Shown here: one piece after another, positions 7,138-14,224 of the stretch
How the letters are laid out: each line of letters starts with the position of its first letter
Numbering within the stretch: position 1 is the stretch's first letter
Notes under the pieces: generated by a model
Told to the model about the DNA's origin: nothing
The model's database searches: none
The model's input: only the letters and a program-made list of their open reading frames with translations
DNA from: Acetobacteraceae bacterium
GTDB taxonomy: Bacteria; Pseudomonadota; Alphaproteobacteria; Acetobacterales; Acetobacteraceae
Direction of reading: 5' to 3'
DNA length: 20,756 nucleotides
Assembly (NCBI GenBank): GCA_947478535.1
Contig: CANJXD010000032.1
Location: 1-20,756 of the forward strand
Made by a program: the position numbers and the translations under genes

Positions 7138-8253
7138 ATGGAAACACAGTCTGACCGCCGCGGCGTGCCCCTCTCGATCGAAGGGTTGGTCGTCGGCTAT
7201 GGCCGCACCAAGGTGCTGCACGAGGTCTCGCTCGCCGTCGAGGCCGGGGAGTTCGTTGCCTTGCTGGGCCCCTCAGGGTGCGGCAAGACGACGTTGCTGC
7301 GTACGATAGCGGGCTTCATCAAGCCCGATGCAGGCAGGGTGCTCGCCGGGACCCGAGACATCACCCAGGCGCCGCCGGAAGCGCGCGGCGCGGCGATGGT
7401 TTTCCAGAGCTACGCGCTGTGGCCGCACATGACGGTGGCGAAGAACATCGGCTACGGCCTTGCCGTGCGCGGGATGGATCGCGCCGGGATCGCCCGGCGG
7501 GTGGAGGAGATGCTGCGGTTGCTGCGCCTGGAAGGGCTCGGCAGCCGCCTGCCCGGACAGCTCTCCGGCGGACAGCGACAGCGCGTGGCGATGGGGCGGG
7601 CGCTGGCGATTGACCCCGAGATCCTGCTGCTCGACGAGCCGATGTCGAACCTCGATGCACGGGTGCGGGAGGGGGTGCGGCATGAGTTGCGTGCGCTGCA
7701 ACGCGCACTCGGTATCACCGCCATCCACGTGACCCACGACCGGGAGGAGGCGATGATCCTCGCCGACCGGATCGTCATCCTGGAGGGTGGGAGGATCGCG
7801 CAGGCTGGGGCGCCCGAGGAACTGTGGCGGCGCCCAGCTTCGGCCTATGTCGCGGACTTCCTGGGTGCAACCAACCGCCTGCCGTCCCGGATTCTGCCGG
7901 GCGCCCTGGCGATGGCGGCGGAGGATGAGGCGCCGATGCCGCTGGACCCGCACCGCGCGCCACCCACCGGGCGGGCGATGGTCTATTTCAGGCCCGAGGA
8001 AGCCCGGGTGCTGGCGCCGGGTGAAGTGCTGGATGGCCTGGTGTTCCACGGCATCGTCGCCCATTCCGCCTATCCCGGCGGCCGCTGGCGGGCTGCCATT
8101 CGGGTCGGGGAGGCGGAGGCGCTGGTGGACGTGCCAGATCGCCTGGCACCGGGAGAGCAGGTCCGGTTGGGTATTCCGGTGGAAGCCGCGCATCTTTTCG
8201 CTGACACGGAAGCATCATCGGTTCGTCATCCCGCCGCAGTCGCGGCGCACTAA
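7138..8253 (+). CDS. ABC importer ATPase, PotA/FbpC-like (MalK-type with TOBE domain)
   Basis: 371 residues. It is the cytoplasmic ATP-hydrolysing subunit of the importer encoded by the next three genes. Walker A is GPSGCGKTT (44-52), the Q-loop glutamine is Q90 in MVFQSYALWPHMTV, the signature is LSGGQRQR (142-149), Walker B is ILLLDEPMSNLDAR (162-175) and the H-loop is H200 in IHVTHDREEA. Residues ~280-358 form a TOBE domain (MVYFRPEEARV, then a beta-rich tail), as in polyamine, iron and sugar importers. All catalytic residues are present. The ATG at 7138 has no Shine-Dalgarno but a well-placed promoter; a GTG at codon 10 is an alternative. The gene order, ATPase first, suggests its promoter drives the whole operon. 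The substrate cannot be read from this subunit. Confidence 0.95.
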   Translation: METQSDRRGVPLSIEGLVVGYGRTKVLHEVSLAVEAGEFVALLGPSGCGKTTLLRTIAGFIKPDAGRVLAGTRDITQAPPEARGAAMVFQSYALWPHMTVAKNIGYGLAVRGMDRAGIARRVEEMLRLLRLEGLGSRLPGQLSGGQRQRVAMGRALAIDPEILLLDEPMSNLDARVREGVRHELRALQRALGITAIHVTHDREEAMILADRIVILEGGRIAQAGAPEELWRRPASAYVADFLGATNRLPSRILPGALAMAAEDEAPMPLDPHRAPPTGRAMVYFRPEEARVLAPGEVLDGLVFHGIVAHSAYPGGRWRAAIRVGEAEALVDVPDRLAPGEQVRLGIPVEAAHLFADTEASSVRHPAAVAAH

Positions 8254-8286
8254 CGGCAAGAAACCACACGAGGGAGGCCAAAGGCC

Positions 8287-9450
8287 ATGCGTCGTCGTCA
8301 TCTTCTCCTCGGCAGCGCTGCGATCGCGCTGCCTGTCCTGCCCGGCTCGTTCGTGCCCGCTGCCGCCCAGCAGCGCGTGACGCTGAATGTGCTGACCGCG
8401 GGCGACCAGAACATGGTGGACTACATCACCGACTATCTCGGCCCGCTGTTCCAGCGGCAGAATCCGGGCGTGACGGTGCGCGCCATCGGGACCGGCCCCG
8501 GCGATGGCGGCAGCCAGCGCATCTGGGAACGGCTGGAGGCGCAGCGTCGCGCGAATACGCAGAGCGTCGATGTCGATGTCGCCGTGGTCCACCAGACCAT
8601 GGCTGGCCGGATGGTGGCGGAGGGTCTGCTGGCGCGGTACCGTGAGCAATCCGCCAATGGCAGCCTGGCCACCAGCGCCGTGACGCGCAACGCGCTCGGC
8701 CAGAATGTCGATGGCTTCGTCATGCCGATGTTCAACAGCCAGGTCGCCATCGCCTACAACCCCGCGCGTGTTGCCAGCCCGCCCGCCGATTTCGTGGGGC
8801 TGGAAGCCTGGGCCCGGCAGAACCCGCGGCGGTTTGGGTATAATGGCATCCGCGGCGGCATGTCCGGCGTCGGCTTCGTCTTCGGCTGGGCCTACGCCTT
8901 CGGGCCCGATCAGCGCCGCCTGATCGAGGGGCCCTTCGATGTCGAGGCGGTGACCGCGCTGACGCCGGCCTTGCAGCGTCTGCGGGAGTTCAACCGCAGC
9001 GCAACCATCACGCCGGGCAATGCCGGCACTCTTGATGCACTGAACCGTGGCGAGATCGACATGGGCCCGGTGTGGATGGACATGTTCTATACGTGGCAGG
9101 CGGAAGGCCGGCTGAGCCCGGATCTGCGCCTGTTGCTGCCGGAAACCGGTCTGCCGGGCCAGCCCATGTATTATGTGATCCCTGCGCGCGCGGCGAATAC
9201 CGATGTGGCGCGCCGCTTCGTCGAACTCGCCACCAGCCCGCCGGTGCAGGCGGAGGGCATCGTCAAGCGCTTCAACTGGCTGCCGGGCATCGATGCGCAA
9301 CACGTCCAGCAGCACCTCGACCGCCAGACCTGGGACCGGCTGTTCCGCGACGTCGGGCCAGAACAGTTGGCGCGTGGCGCGCGGCCGATGCCGCAGGCCG
9401 ATTTCATGCGCGCCATCCAGGAAGCCTATGAGCGCGTGGTGCTGAACTGA
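8287..9450 (+). CDS. ABC importer periplasmic solute-binding protein (family 1, PotD/iron-binding-like)
   Basis: 387 residues. The N-terminus MRRRHLLLGSAAIALPVLPG, with AAA-Q near residue 27, is a signal peptide; the arginine pair followed by a hydrophobic stretch resembles a twin-arginine signal but lacks the full consensus. The mature part has an extracellular solute-binding family 1 fold (VTLNVLTAG, GPLFQRQNPGVTVRAIG, GEIDMGPVWMDMFYTW, GLPGQPMYYVIPARAAN). It captures the ligand in the periplasm and delivers it to the two permeases. I cannot identify the ligand; relatives bind polyamines, ferric iron or small organic ligands. A strong GGGAGG site lies 9 nt before the ATG. It is 33 bp after the ATPase gene and 64 bp before the first permease, with a hairpin in that gap. 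Confidence 0.9.
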   Translation: MRRRHLLLGSAAIALPVLPGSFVPAAAQQRVTLNVLTAGDQNMVDYITDYLGPLFQRQNPGVTVRAIGTGPGDGGSQRIWERLEAQRRANTQSVDVDVAVVHQTMAGRMVAEGLLARYREQSANGSLATSAVTRNALGQNVDGFVMPMFNSQVAIAYNPARVASPPADFVGLEAWARQNPRRFGYNGIRGGMSGVGFVFGWAYAFGPDQRRLIEGPFDVEAVTALTPALQRLREFNRSATITPGNAGTLDALNRGEIDMGPVWMDMFYTWQAEGRLSPDLRLLLPETGLPGQPMYYVIPARAANTDVARRFVELATSPPVQAEGIVKRFNWLPGIDAQHVQQHLDRQTWDRLFRDVGPEQLARGARPMPQADFMRAIQEAYERVVLN

Positions 9451-9456
9451 GACACG

Positions 9457-9492
9457 CCCGCCCCATGCCAGGCGATGCGGGTATGGGGCGGG
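9457..9492 (+). repeat. Strong intercistronic hairpin between binding-protein and permease genes
   Basis: A 10-bp perfect inverted repeat (CCCGCCCCAT at 9457-9466, ATGGGGCGGG at 9483-9492) encloses a 16-nt loop, starting 6 nt after the binding-protein stop codon. No T tract follows, so it is not a full intrinsic terminator. In other importer operons (for example malE-malF) such a hairpin shields the upstream mRNA from 3' exonucleases and keeps the binding protein more abundant than the permeases. The same role is inferred here. Confidence 0.65.
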
Positions 9493-9514
9493 GTTCGTAT
9501 TACCCGGGCCAAAT

Positions 9515-10345
9515 GTGAACCGTATTTTCCCCTATCTGTTGCTCGCGCCCGCCCTCGCGGTCGTTGGTGCGTTCTTCCTGATACCGCTCGGGCTTTCGGT
9601 GGCTGGTGCCTTCGAGGGGGCGGGCGGGCCGACCTTCGACAACATTGTGCGGGCCTTCGGACTTTATCGCACCGACCTGCTGTTCACCCTCGTGATCGTG
9701 GCGGCCTCCACCGCCCTGATTGGCCTCGGCGCCGTCGCGATCGGCGGCTACCTGACGCTCGGCCGTTCGCGGATCGCGCTGAAGGTATTGGGCGCGATGT
9801 ACCGCTGGCCGTTGTTCATTCCGTTCATCGTCGCCGCGCAGGCCATGCGCGGCTTCATCGGCCAGAACGGGCTGATGAACAACACCTTCGTCTATCTCGG
9901 CCTGATGCCGCAGGAATGGGCGCAATCCTTCCTGGATTGGCGCGGCATCATTATCACTTTCGTCTGGAAGCAGTTGCCCTTCGCCACGCTGCTGGTCGCC
10001 GGAGCCATGGCGGCGTTGGACCGTGCAGGGATCGAGGCGGCGCAGAACCTGGGCGCCGGGCGACTGCGGATCTTGCTGGGCATCATCGTGCCGCAGGTGG
10101 CGCGGAACATCATGGTCGCACTCGTGCTGTCCTTCGTCACCATGATGTCTGTGCTGTCGGTGCCGCTGATGATCAGCGGGCAGAGCCCGACCATGCTGAC
10201 CGTCGCCATGGCGTGGCGCATCAACTCGCTGGGGGATTACGGGACCGCGAATGCGCTCGGACTCGTCTCCTGCATGGTGACGGGCCTGGTGGCCTGGGCC
10301 TGGCTCCGGCAATCCGTAAATGAGCGCGACGGGGGGCGGGCCTGA
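9515..10345 (+). CDS. ABC importer permease 1 (PotB-like)
   Basis: 276 residues and about six transmembrane helices: ~5-30, 55-80, 95-115, 145-165, 195-220 and 245-270. The cytoplasmic EAA loop that docks on the ATPase is EAAQNLGAGRLRILLGIIVP (174-193), with the conserved glycine at position 180. It is one half of the membrane channel. The start is GTG at 9515: an ATG two bases earlier runs straight into TGA, no other in-frame start exists before residue 95, and the first helix begins right after. No clear Shine-Dalgarno is visible, so translation may be weak or coupled. Its TGA overlaps the ATG of the next permease as TGATG, typical of paired subunits made in equal amounts. Confidence 0.93.
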   Translation: MNRIFPYLLLAPALAVVGAFFLIPLGLSVAGAFEGAGGPTFDNIVRAFGLYRTDLLFTLVIVAASTALIGLGAVAIGGYLTLGRSRIALKVLGAMYRWPLFIPFIVAAQAMRGFIGQNGLMNNTFVYLGLMPQEWAQSFLDWRGIIITFVWKQLPFATLLVAGAMAALDRAGIEAAQNLGAGRLRILLGIIVPQVARNIMVALVLSFVTMMSVLSVPLMISGQSPTMLTVAMAWRINSLGDYGTANALGLVSCMVTGLVAWAWLRQSVNERDGGRA

Positions 10346-11157
10346 TGGCGCGGCCGTCCCTGCTATGGTGGCTGCCGCGCGGCATCGTGCTTGGCCTCAT
10401 CGCCTTCTTCATCTTCGGGCCGCTGGTCAATCTCGTGCTGTGGTCGGTGGCGGAGTCCTGGTTCTGGCCGAACCGCTTGCCGAGCCAATACGGCTTCCGG
10501 TTCTGGGAGCGGGTGTTTCGGCCCGAAGGCCAGGCGATGGAGGCGCTCTGGCTTTCCATCTGGATCGCGGCGCTGACCACGATGGTCTGCCTGCTGGTTT
10601 CGGTGCCGGCGGCCTGGGCGCTGGCCAAGGCCAATCTGCGCTGGCGGGCGGTGATCCTGCTGCTGTTCCTGCTGCCGCAGGCCTTTCCGAACCTGCCAGT
10701 CTACATCAACGTCGCGCGCATCTTCTTCAGCCTTGGCCTGAACGGCACGGTGCCTGGCGTCGTGCTGGTGCATTCGGCGCATGGTCTGGTCTATTCGATC
10801 TGGATCGCTACCGCGGCCTTCGCCGCAGTGGATGACGACCTGGAACTCGCGGCGCGGAACATGGGCGCCTCCGCCTTTCGGGCGTTTCGGAACGTGACGT
10901 TGCCGCTGGCCGCGCCCGGCATCGCGGCAAGTGCGGTCTTCGTCTTTCTCGAATCGCTCGACGAATTCACCGCCAGCTATTTCGTGGGCGCGCCAGAGGT
11001 CAGGACCCTGCCGCTTTTGCTGTTCAGCGCCGCGGCCGGCGGCAATATGCAGACAGCCGCCATCACGGCGCTGATCCTGCTGGTGCCAAGCGTTGCCTTC
11101 ATGCTGCTGGTCGAACGCTTCTTGCGGGCGGAGGTCCTCGCAAAAGTCGGCAAGTAG
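10345..11157 (+). CDS. ABC importer permease 2 (PotC-like)
   Basis: 270 residues and about six transmembrane helices: ~12-35, 68-95, 100-118, 135-160, 190-215 and 235-260. The EAA loop is ELAARNMGASAFRAFRNVTL (167-186). It pairs with permease 1 to form the channel. The ATG shares one base with the stop of permease 1. It is the last gene of the importer operon. Its TAG stop directly abuts the stop of the leftward radical SAM gene, so no terminator fits between them; transcripts from both sides must run into each other's coding region. Confidence 0.93.
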   Translation: MARPSLLWWLPRGIVLGLIAFFIFGPLVNLVLWSVAESWFWPNRLPSQYGFRFWERVFRPEGQAMEALWLSIWIAALTTMVCLLVSVPAAWALAKANLRWRAVILLLFLLPQAFPNLPVYINVARIFFSLGLNGTVPGVVLVHSAHGLVYSIWIATAAFAAVDDDLELAARNMGASAFRAFRNVTLPLAAPGIAASAVFVFLESLDEFTASYFVGAPEVRTLPLLLFSAAAGGNMQTAAITALILLVPSVAFMLLVERFLRAEVLAKVGK

Positions 11158-12273
11158 CTACAGGAGCGCCAATTGCTCGGCCCGCGCTGGTCCGGGCACG
11201 CGGAACTGGGAGCAATCCAGTCTGGCGCTCATGCTGCCGTTGCGCCCTTCCATGCCGACCCGGCGCAGCGCGACCTTGAAGCGTTGCGCCAGCAACTCCG
11301 CATAGGGCCCTGTGCCCGTCTGCCTGGTGCCGAAGCGCGCATCGTACAGCGCGCCGCCCCGCGTTTCCCGCACCAGGGCCAGGACGCGGGAGGCACGGTC
11401 CGGGTGGTGTTCGCGCAACCATGCCTCGAACATCGCCTTGATCTCGAGTGGCAGGCGCAGCAACACATAGCCGGCCTTGCTGGCCCCGGCACGGGCCGAG
11501 GCCTCCAGGATCCGTTCGAGTTCCATGTCGTTGAGGCCGGGGATCATCGGCGCGGCCAGCACGCCGACCGGTATGCCGGCGCGCGCCAGTTCCGTGACTG
11601 CCGCCAGGCGCCGGAGAGGCGAAGCGGCGCGCGGTTCCATCACCCGGGCCAGTTTCACGTCGAGCGTGGTGATGGAGAGGCATACATGCACGAGATTGCG
11701 CGCGGCCAGCCGCTTGAGGATATCCATATCCCGCAGCACGCCCGCGCCCTTGGTCACGATCGTCACGGGATGGCCGAAGCGCTCCAGCACTTCCAGCACA
11801 CGCCGGGTGATGCCGAGCGTACGCTCCACCGGCTGGTAGGGATCGGTATTCGCCCCCAGCGCCACCGGCTTCGCCTCATAGCCCTGCTTCGAGAGTTCCT
11901 TCTCGAGCAACTCCGGCAGGTTCGGCTTGAACATCAGCCTGGTTTCGAAATCGAGGCCGGGCGACATGCCGATATAGGCGTGGCTCGGCCGCGCGTAGCA
12001 GTAGACGCAGCCATGCTCGCAGCCGCGATAGGGGTTCAGGGACCGATCGAAGCCGATATCCGGGCTGTCATTCCAGGACAGGGCGCTGCGCGCATTCTCC
12101 CGCGTCAGCGTCGTCGGCAGCGGCGGGAGGTCAGCGAATTCCGCCGCCAGCGTTCCCCAGCCATCATCCCAGGTTTCGGTGCGCGTGCCCTCGAACCGCA
12201 CCGCGGGGTTGGTGACGGCGCCTCGTCCCTTTCGGGCGAGGGAGGGCATGACGGAGGCGCCTCCATCCGGCAT
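11158..12273 (-). CDS. PA0069 family radical SAM protein (spore photoproduct lyase-like)
   Basis: 371 residues. The [4Fe-4S]/SAM motif CxxxCxxC is C85, C89 and C92 within NPYRGCEHGCVYCYARPSHAY. Further family patterns are ALGANTDPYQPVER, VTIVTKG, and LAAPMIPGLND in the second half of the barrel. The family belongs to the group annotated as DNA repair photolyase or SplB-like (COG1533), but no reaction has been shown for PA0069-type members as far as I know. The C-terminal third is family-specific. The ATG at 12273 has an AGAGGA site 8 nt upstream; the ATG at 12249, after GGAGG, is an alternative. It diverges from a glycosyltransferase gene across a 73-bp gap with a possible SOS-like box. Confidence 0.9.
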   Translation of the reverse strand: MPDGGASVMPSLARKGRGAVTNPAVRFEGTRTETWDDGWGTLAAEFADLPPLPTTLTRENARSALSWNDSPDIGFDRSLNPYRGCEHGCVYCYARPSHAYIGMSPGLDFETRLMFKPNLPELLEKELSKQGYEAKPVALGANTDPYQPVERTLGITRRVLEVLERFGHPVTIVTKGAGVLRDMDILKRLAARNLVHVCLSITTLDVKLARVMEPRAASPLRRLAAVTELARAGIPVGVLAAPMIPGLNDMELERILEASARAGASKAGYVLLRLPLEIKAMFEAWLREHHPDRASRVLALVRETRGGALYDARFGTRQTGTGPYAELLAQRFKVALRRVGMEGRNGSMSARLDCSQFRVPGPARAEQLALL

Positions 12274-12333
12274 CGTAGGGGTCCTCTATTTCCTGGTTTG
12301 TTCTCATGCAAGGTGGGGCATCTCTGGCGCATG

Positions 12334-12354
12334 CGTCAAGAACAAAATGAGAAT
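12334..12354 (-). promoter_or_regulatory. Candidate -35 element and degenerate SOS-like box upstream of the radical SAM gene
   Basis: On the minus strand TTGACG (complement of 12334-12339) is a good -35 for the radical SAM gene; the -10 at the proper distance is poor (CCACCT or CACCTT). Directly upstream is ATTC-N7-GTTC (12340-12354), one mismatch from the GTTC-N7-GTTC box bound by LexA in Alphaproteobacteria. Position next to the -35 would suit a repressor. A match of this quality by chance is not rare. Confidence 0.3.
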
Positions 12355-13066
12355 TGATGGCCATGTCGCCGCACCTGCGTTGCCGGGGCTCTCCGTGGTG
12401 ATCCCCGCCTTGAACGCATCGGGAACCCTGCCTGAAACGCTGGCTGCCCTTGGCGAAGCGCCGGGTGAAATCCTGCTGGTGGATGGCGGGAGCGCGGATG
12501 CGACGGTGGCATTGGCCGTCGAGACTGGTGTCCGCGCTATCCTGGCGCCCCGGGGGCGTGGGGGGCAGCTTGCGGCCGGAATCGCGGCCGCGCATGGCCC
12601 CTGGCTTCTTCTGCTGCATGCCGATACCCGTCTTGGTGCCGGGTGGGCGGAGGCGGTCGCCGAAGTGATGCAGGCGTCGGACGGCGACCACCGGGCCTGG
12701 CATTTCCGCCTCGCGCTGGATGATGGCTCTGCCGCCGCGCGATGGCTGGAGCGGGTGGTGGCGCTGCGCTGCCGGCTGCTGCGGCTGCCCTATGGCGACC
12801 AGGCGCTGCTGATCCATTCTAGCCTGCTGGCAGCGGTCGGTGGCATGCGGGCCCTGCCGTTGATGGAGGATGTGGATCTGGTCTGGCGGCTTGGGCGGTC
12901 CCGTATCGGTGCGCTGCCGGTGGCCGCGCTGACCAGTGCGGAGCGCTGGCGACGTGATGGATGGGTGGCACGATCGGCCCGTAACCTGTTCTGTCTGTCG
13001 CTCTGGCTGTGCGGCGTGCCGCCGGCCCGCATCGCACGCCTCTATGCCGGGGGGGCGCGCCGATGA
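12347..13066 (+). CDS. Family 2 glycosyltransferase, TIGR04283 type (rSAM/selenodomain-associated transferase 2)
   Basis: 239 residues from the ATG at 12347. The frame is open further upstream, but only this start puts the first strand (LSVVIPALNASGTL, 14-28) near the N-terminus. GT-A fold motifs: VDGGSADAT (45-53), PRGRGGQLAAG (68-78), the metal-binding HADT (91-94) in place of DxD, YGDQ (149-152) and MEDVDLVWRLG (173-183), all typical of TIGR04283. Some database names call it an arsenosugar biosynthesis enzyme, but nothing here supports arsenic chemistry. The substrate is unknown. A hydrophobic stretch near 213-224 may touch the membrane. Its TGA overlaps the ATG of the next gene as ATGA. 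A run of seven G residues (13049-13055) lies just before the stop. Confidence 0.88.
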   Translation: MRIDGHVAAPALPGLSVVIPALNASGTLPETLAALGEAPGEILLVDGGSADATVALAVETGVRAILAPRGRGGQLAAGIAAAHGPWLLLLHADTRLGAGWAEAVAEVMQASDGDHRAWHFRLALDDGSAAARWLERVVALRCRLLRLPYGDQALLIHSSLLAAVGGMRALPLMEDVDLVWRLGRSRIGALPVAALTSAERWRRDGWVARSARNLFCLSLWLCGVPPARIARLYAGGARR

Positions 13067-13638
13067 AGGGCGATGCTCTCATCGTCTTCGCGCGGGTGCC
13101 CCGGCTCGGCACGCTCAAGCGTCGCCTGGCGCGCGGCATCGGGGCGATGGGCGCGCTGCGGTTCTATCGGACCCAACTCTCCTTGCTGCTGAGAGCGGTC
13201 GTGCGGGACCGGCGATGGGACTGCTTCCTGGCCGCGACGCCGGATCATGCGCGGGCGCGTTGGCCCGTCTCCCTGCCAAGGGTTCCGCAGGGGCGCGGCG
13301 ATCTCGGCCAGCGCATGCAGAGGGCGCTGGCCCGGCATCGGCGGGCCGTCCTGATCGGGAGTGATATTCCGGGCATTGCCAGCGCCGACATCGCCGCGGC
13401 GTTCCGCGCGCTGGGCCGCGCCGACGCGGTATTCGGCCCTGCGGAGGATGGAGGATACTGGCTCGTGGGCTTCGGGCCGCGAAAGCCAGCCACGCCCTTC
13501 GTCAATGTCCGCTGGTCCACTGAGCACACACTGGCCGACACCCTGCGGAATTTCCAGGACCGTCGCGTGGCGTTGCTGCGACCCTTGCGGGACGTCGATA
13601 CGGCCGAGGACCTTGCTGCCATCAGGAAGCGACCATGA
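13063..13638 (+). CDS. DUF2064/TIGR04282 nucleotidyltransferase-like protein (rSAM/selenodomain-associated transferase 1)
   Basis: 191 residues. The GT-A/nucleotidyltransferase-like fold resembles MobA and CofC. Motifs are LIVFARVPRLGTLKRRLA (6-23, basic loop), LIGSDIPGI (97-105), PAEDGGYWLVGFG (126-138), VRWSTEHTL (149-157) and DVDTAEDL (177-184), all characteristic of TIGR04282. The protein is predicted cytoplasmic and probably acts with the preceding glycosyltransferase, as the two families are commonly neighbours or fused. The reaction is unknown. The ATG at 13063 is part of ATGA with the upstream stop; the in-frame GTG at 13009 lies inside the upstream gene and is less likely. Its own TGA is again part of an ATGA leading into a 43-codon ORF. 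Confidence 0.88.
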   Translation: MKGDALIVFARVPRLGTLKRRLARGIGAMGALRFYRTQLSLLLRAVVRDRRWDCFLAATPDHARARWPVSLPRVPQGRGDLGQRMQRALARHRRAVLIGSDIPGIASADIAAAFRALGRADAVFGPAEDGGYWLVGFGPRKPATPFVNVRWSTEHTLADTLRNFQDRRVALLRPLRDVDTAEDLAAIRKRP

Positions 13639-13766
13639 GCCACCCGGATTGGAGCCAGACCAGCAGTAACTATGCAAAGCATCCGCAGGGCTTCCCGCCC
13701 CGCTTCCCCGTGGAGCCACTGGTCGTGCCGCCTCGAGTCTTCGTGATCTGTGGATTCCGGCGTTAA
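13635..13766 (+). CDS. Small ORF (43 codons), translationally coupled, unknown
   Basis: ATG at 13635 overlaps the stop of the TIGR04282 gene as ATGA, repeating the coupling seen at the previous junction. An AGGAAG ribosome binding site lies 5 nt upstream, and the frame ends with TAA at 13764-13766. The peptide starts MSHPDWSQTSSNYAKHPQG, continues with a proline-rich FPPRFPVEPLVVPP segment, and ends VFVICGFRR with a single cysteine. I recognise no family. Third codon positions are about 74% G+C, a little below what the neighbouring genes appear to have. It may be a real small protein, the remains of a longer gene, or a chance frame. The 3' part overlaps two GANTC sites that may belong to the next promoter. 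Confidence 0.45.
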   Translation: MSHPDWSQTSSNYAKHPQGFPPRFPVEPLVVPPRVFVICGFRR

Positions 13767-13772
13767 CCGGTT
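13735..13772 (+). promoter_or_regulatory. GANTC pair and TTAACC/AACCGGTT element before the unknown gene
   Basis: GAGTC at 13735-13739 and GATTC at 13753-13757 are CcrM methylation sites 18 bp apart. They are followed by TTAACC (13763-13768), which resembles part of a CtrA half-site, and the palindrome AACCGGTT at 13765-13772. All lie within 55 bp of the next start codon. I see no clear sigma-70 promoter here. Confidence 0.35.
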
Positions 13773-13786
13773 CGCAAGGCGTGTCC

Positions 13787-14191
13787 ATGCAGGGTGCAGG
13801 GATGACCGATCCGACAAGCCTCGATCCTGCAAAGCCTGACCCCGCACGTGACGCCCGGCTGACGATCGCCCGACATCTGGCCGATCTGCATCGCCTGCAC
13901 CTGCAACTCGCGGCTGATAGCCGGGGGTTGAAGGCGTTGACCGTGGCGGGGAAGGCGCAGGCGGAGATCGAGATCGCGGCGGAGATGCTCGAGCAGTACA
14001 TGGCCGCTACCGGTGCCTTCCTCGAAAATATGCGGGGGCGATTTGAGGCACGGCTGCCGACACTGCGACGGGGCGATCCGGTGGGGCCGGAACCCGTGCC
14101 AGGCCACGGTGCGATGGGCCATGGCGCCTTCTGGTATGCATTCTCGCGCCTCTGCGCGGCGCTGCGGATGGTCGAACGCCGAACGGGGTAG
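13787..14191 (+). CDS. Unrecognised helical protein
   Basis: 134 residues from the ATG at 13787, or 129 from the ATG at 13802; both have a plausible ribosome binding site (AAGGCG and AGGG). After an Asp/Pro-rich start (TDPTSLDPAKPDPARD), residues ~25-90 are amphipathic helix (RLTIARHLADLHRLHLQLAAD, then AQAEIEIAAEMLEQYM), possibly a helical hairpin. A Gly/Pro linker (RRGDPVGPEPVPGHG) and a short C-terminal helix (FWYAFSRLCAALRMVERR) follow. There is no signal peptide or membrane segment, so it is probably cytoplasmic. I do not recognise a family. It stands between the transferase genes and rnhB, and the GANTC pair in front of it suggests cell-cycle-linked expression, which is inference. Confidence 0.75.
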   Translation: MQGAGMTDPTSLDPAKPDPARDARLTIARHLADLHRLHLQLAADSRGLKALTVAGKAQAEIEIAAEMLEQYMAATGAFLENMRGRFEARLPTLRRGDPVGPEPVPGHGAMGHGAFWYAFSRLCAALRMVERRTG

Positions 14192-14212
14192 GCGCGACGC
14201 AGTCGCCAGGGC

Positions 14213-14218
14213 TATCAC
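14213..14218 (+). promoter_or_regulatory. Candidate -10 element giving a leaderless rnhB mRNA
   Basis: TATCAC ends 6 nt before the rnhB ATG. The intervening bases are not purine-rich, so no ribosome binding site is present. The -35 position (around 14190-14195) does not match consensus. It is the third such arrangement in the window. Confidence 0.35.
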
Positions 14219-14224
14219 CGCCGA

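Noticed and set aside
8215..9315. Minus-strand open frame of 366 codons across the binding-protein gene
   Set aside because: Shadow of the solute-binding protein, with a His/Arg/Gly-rich composition typical of antisense frames.
12179..12346. Longer N-terminus for the glycosyltransferase, starting at a GTG at 12179
   Set aside because: It would overlap the divergent radical SAM gene and add 56 residues before the first GT-A strand. The ATG at 12347 fits the family.
11173..12357. Plus-strand open frame of 394 codons antisense to the radical SAM gene
   Set aside because: The minus strand encodes the CxxxCxxC protein. The plus frame has no recognisable motif or ribosome binding site.
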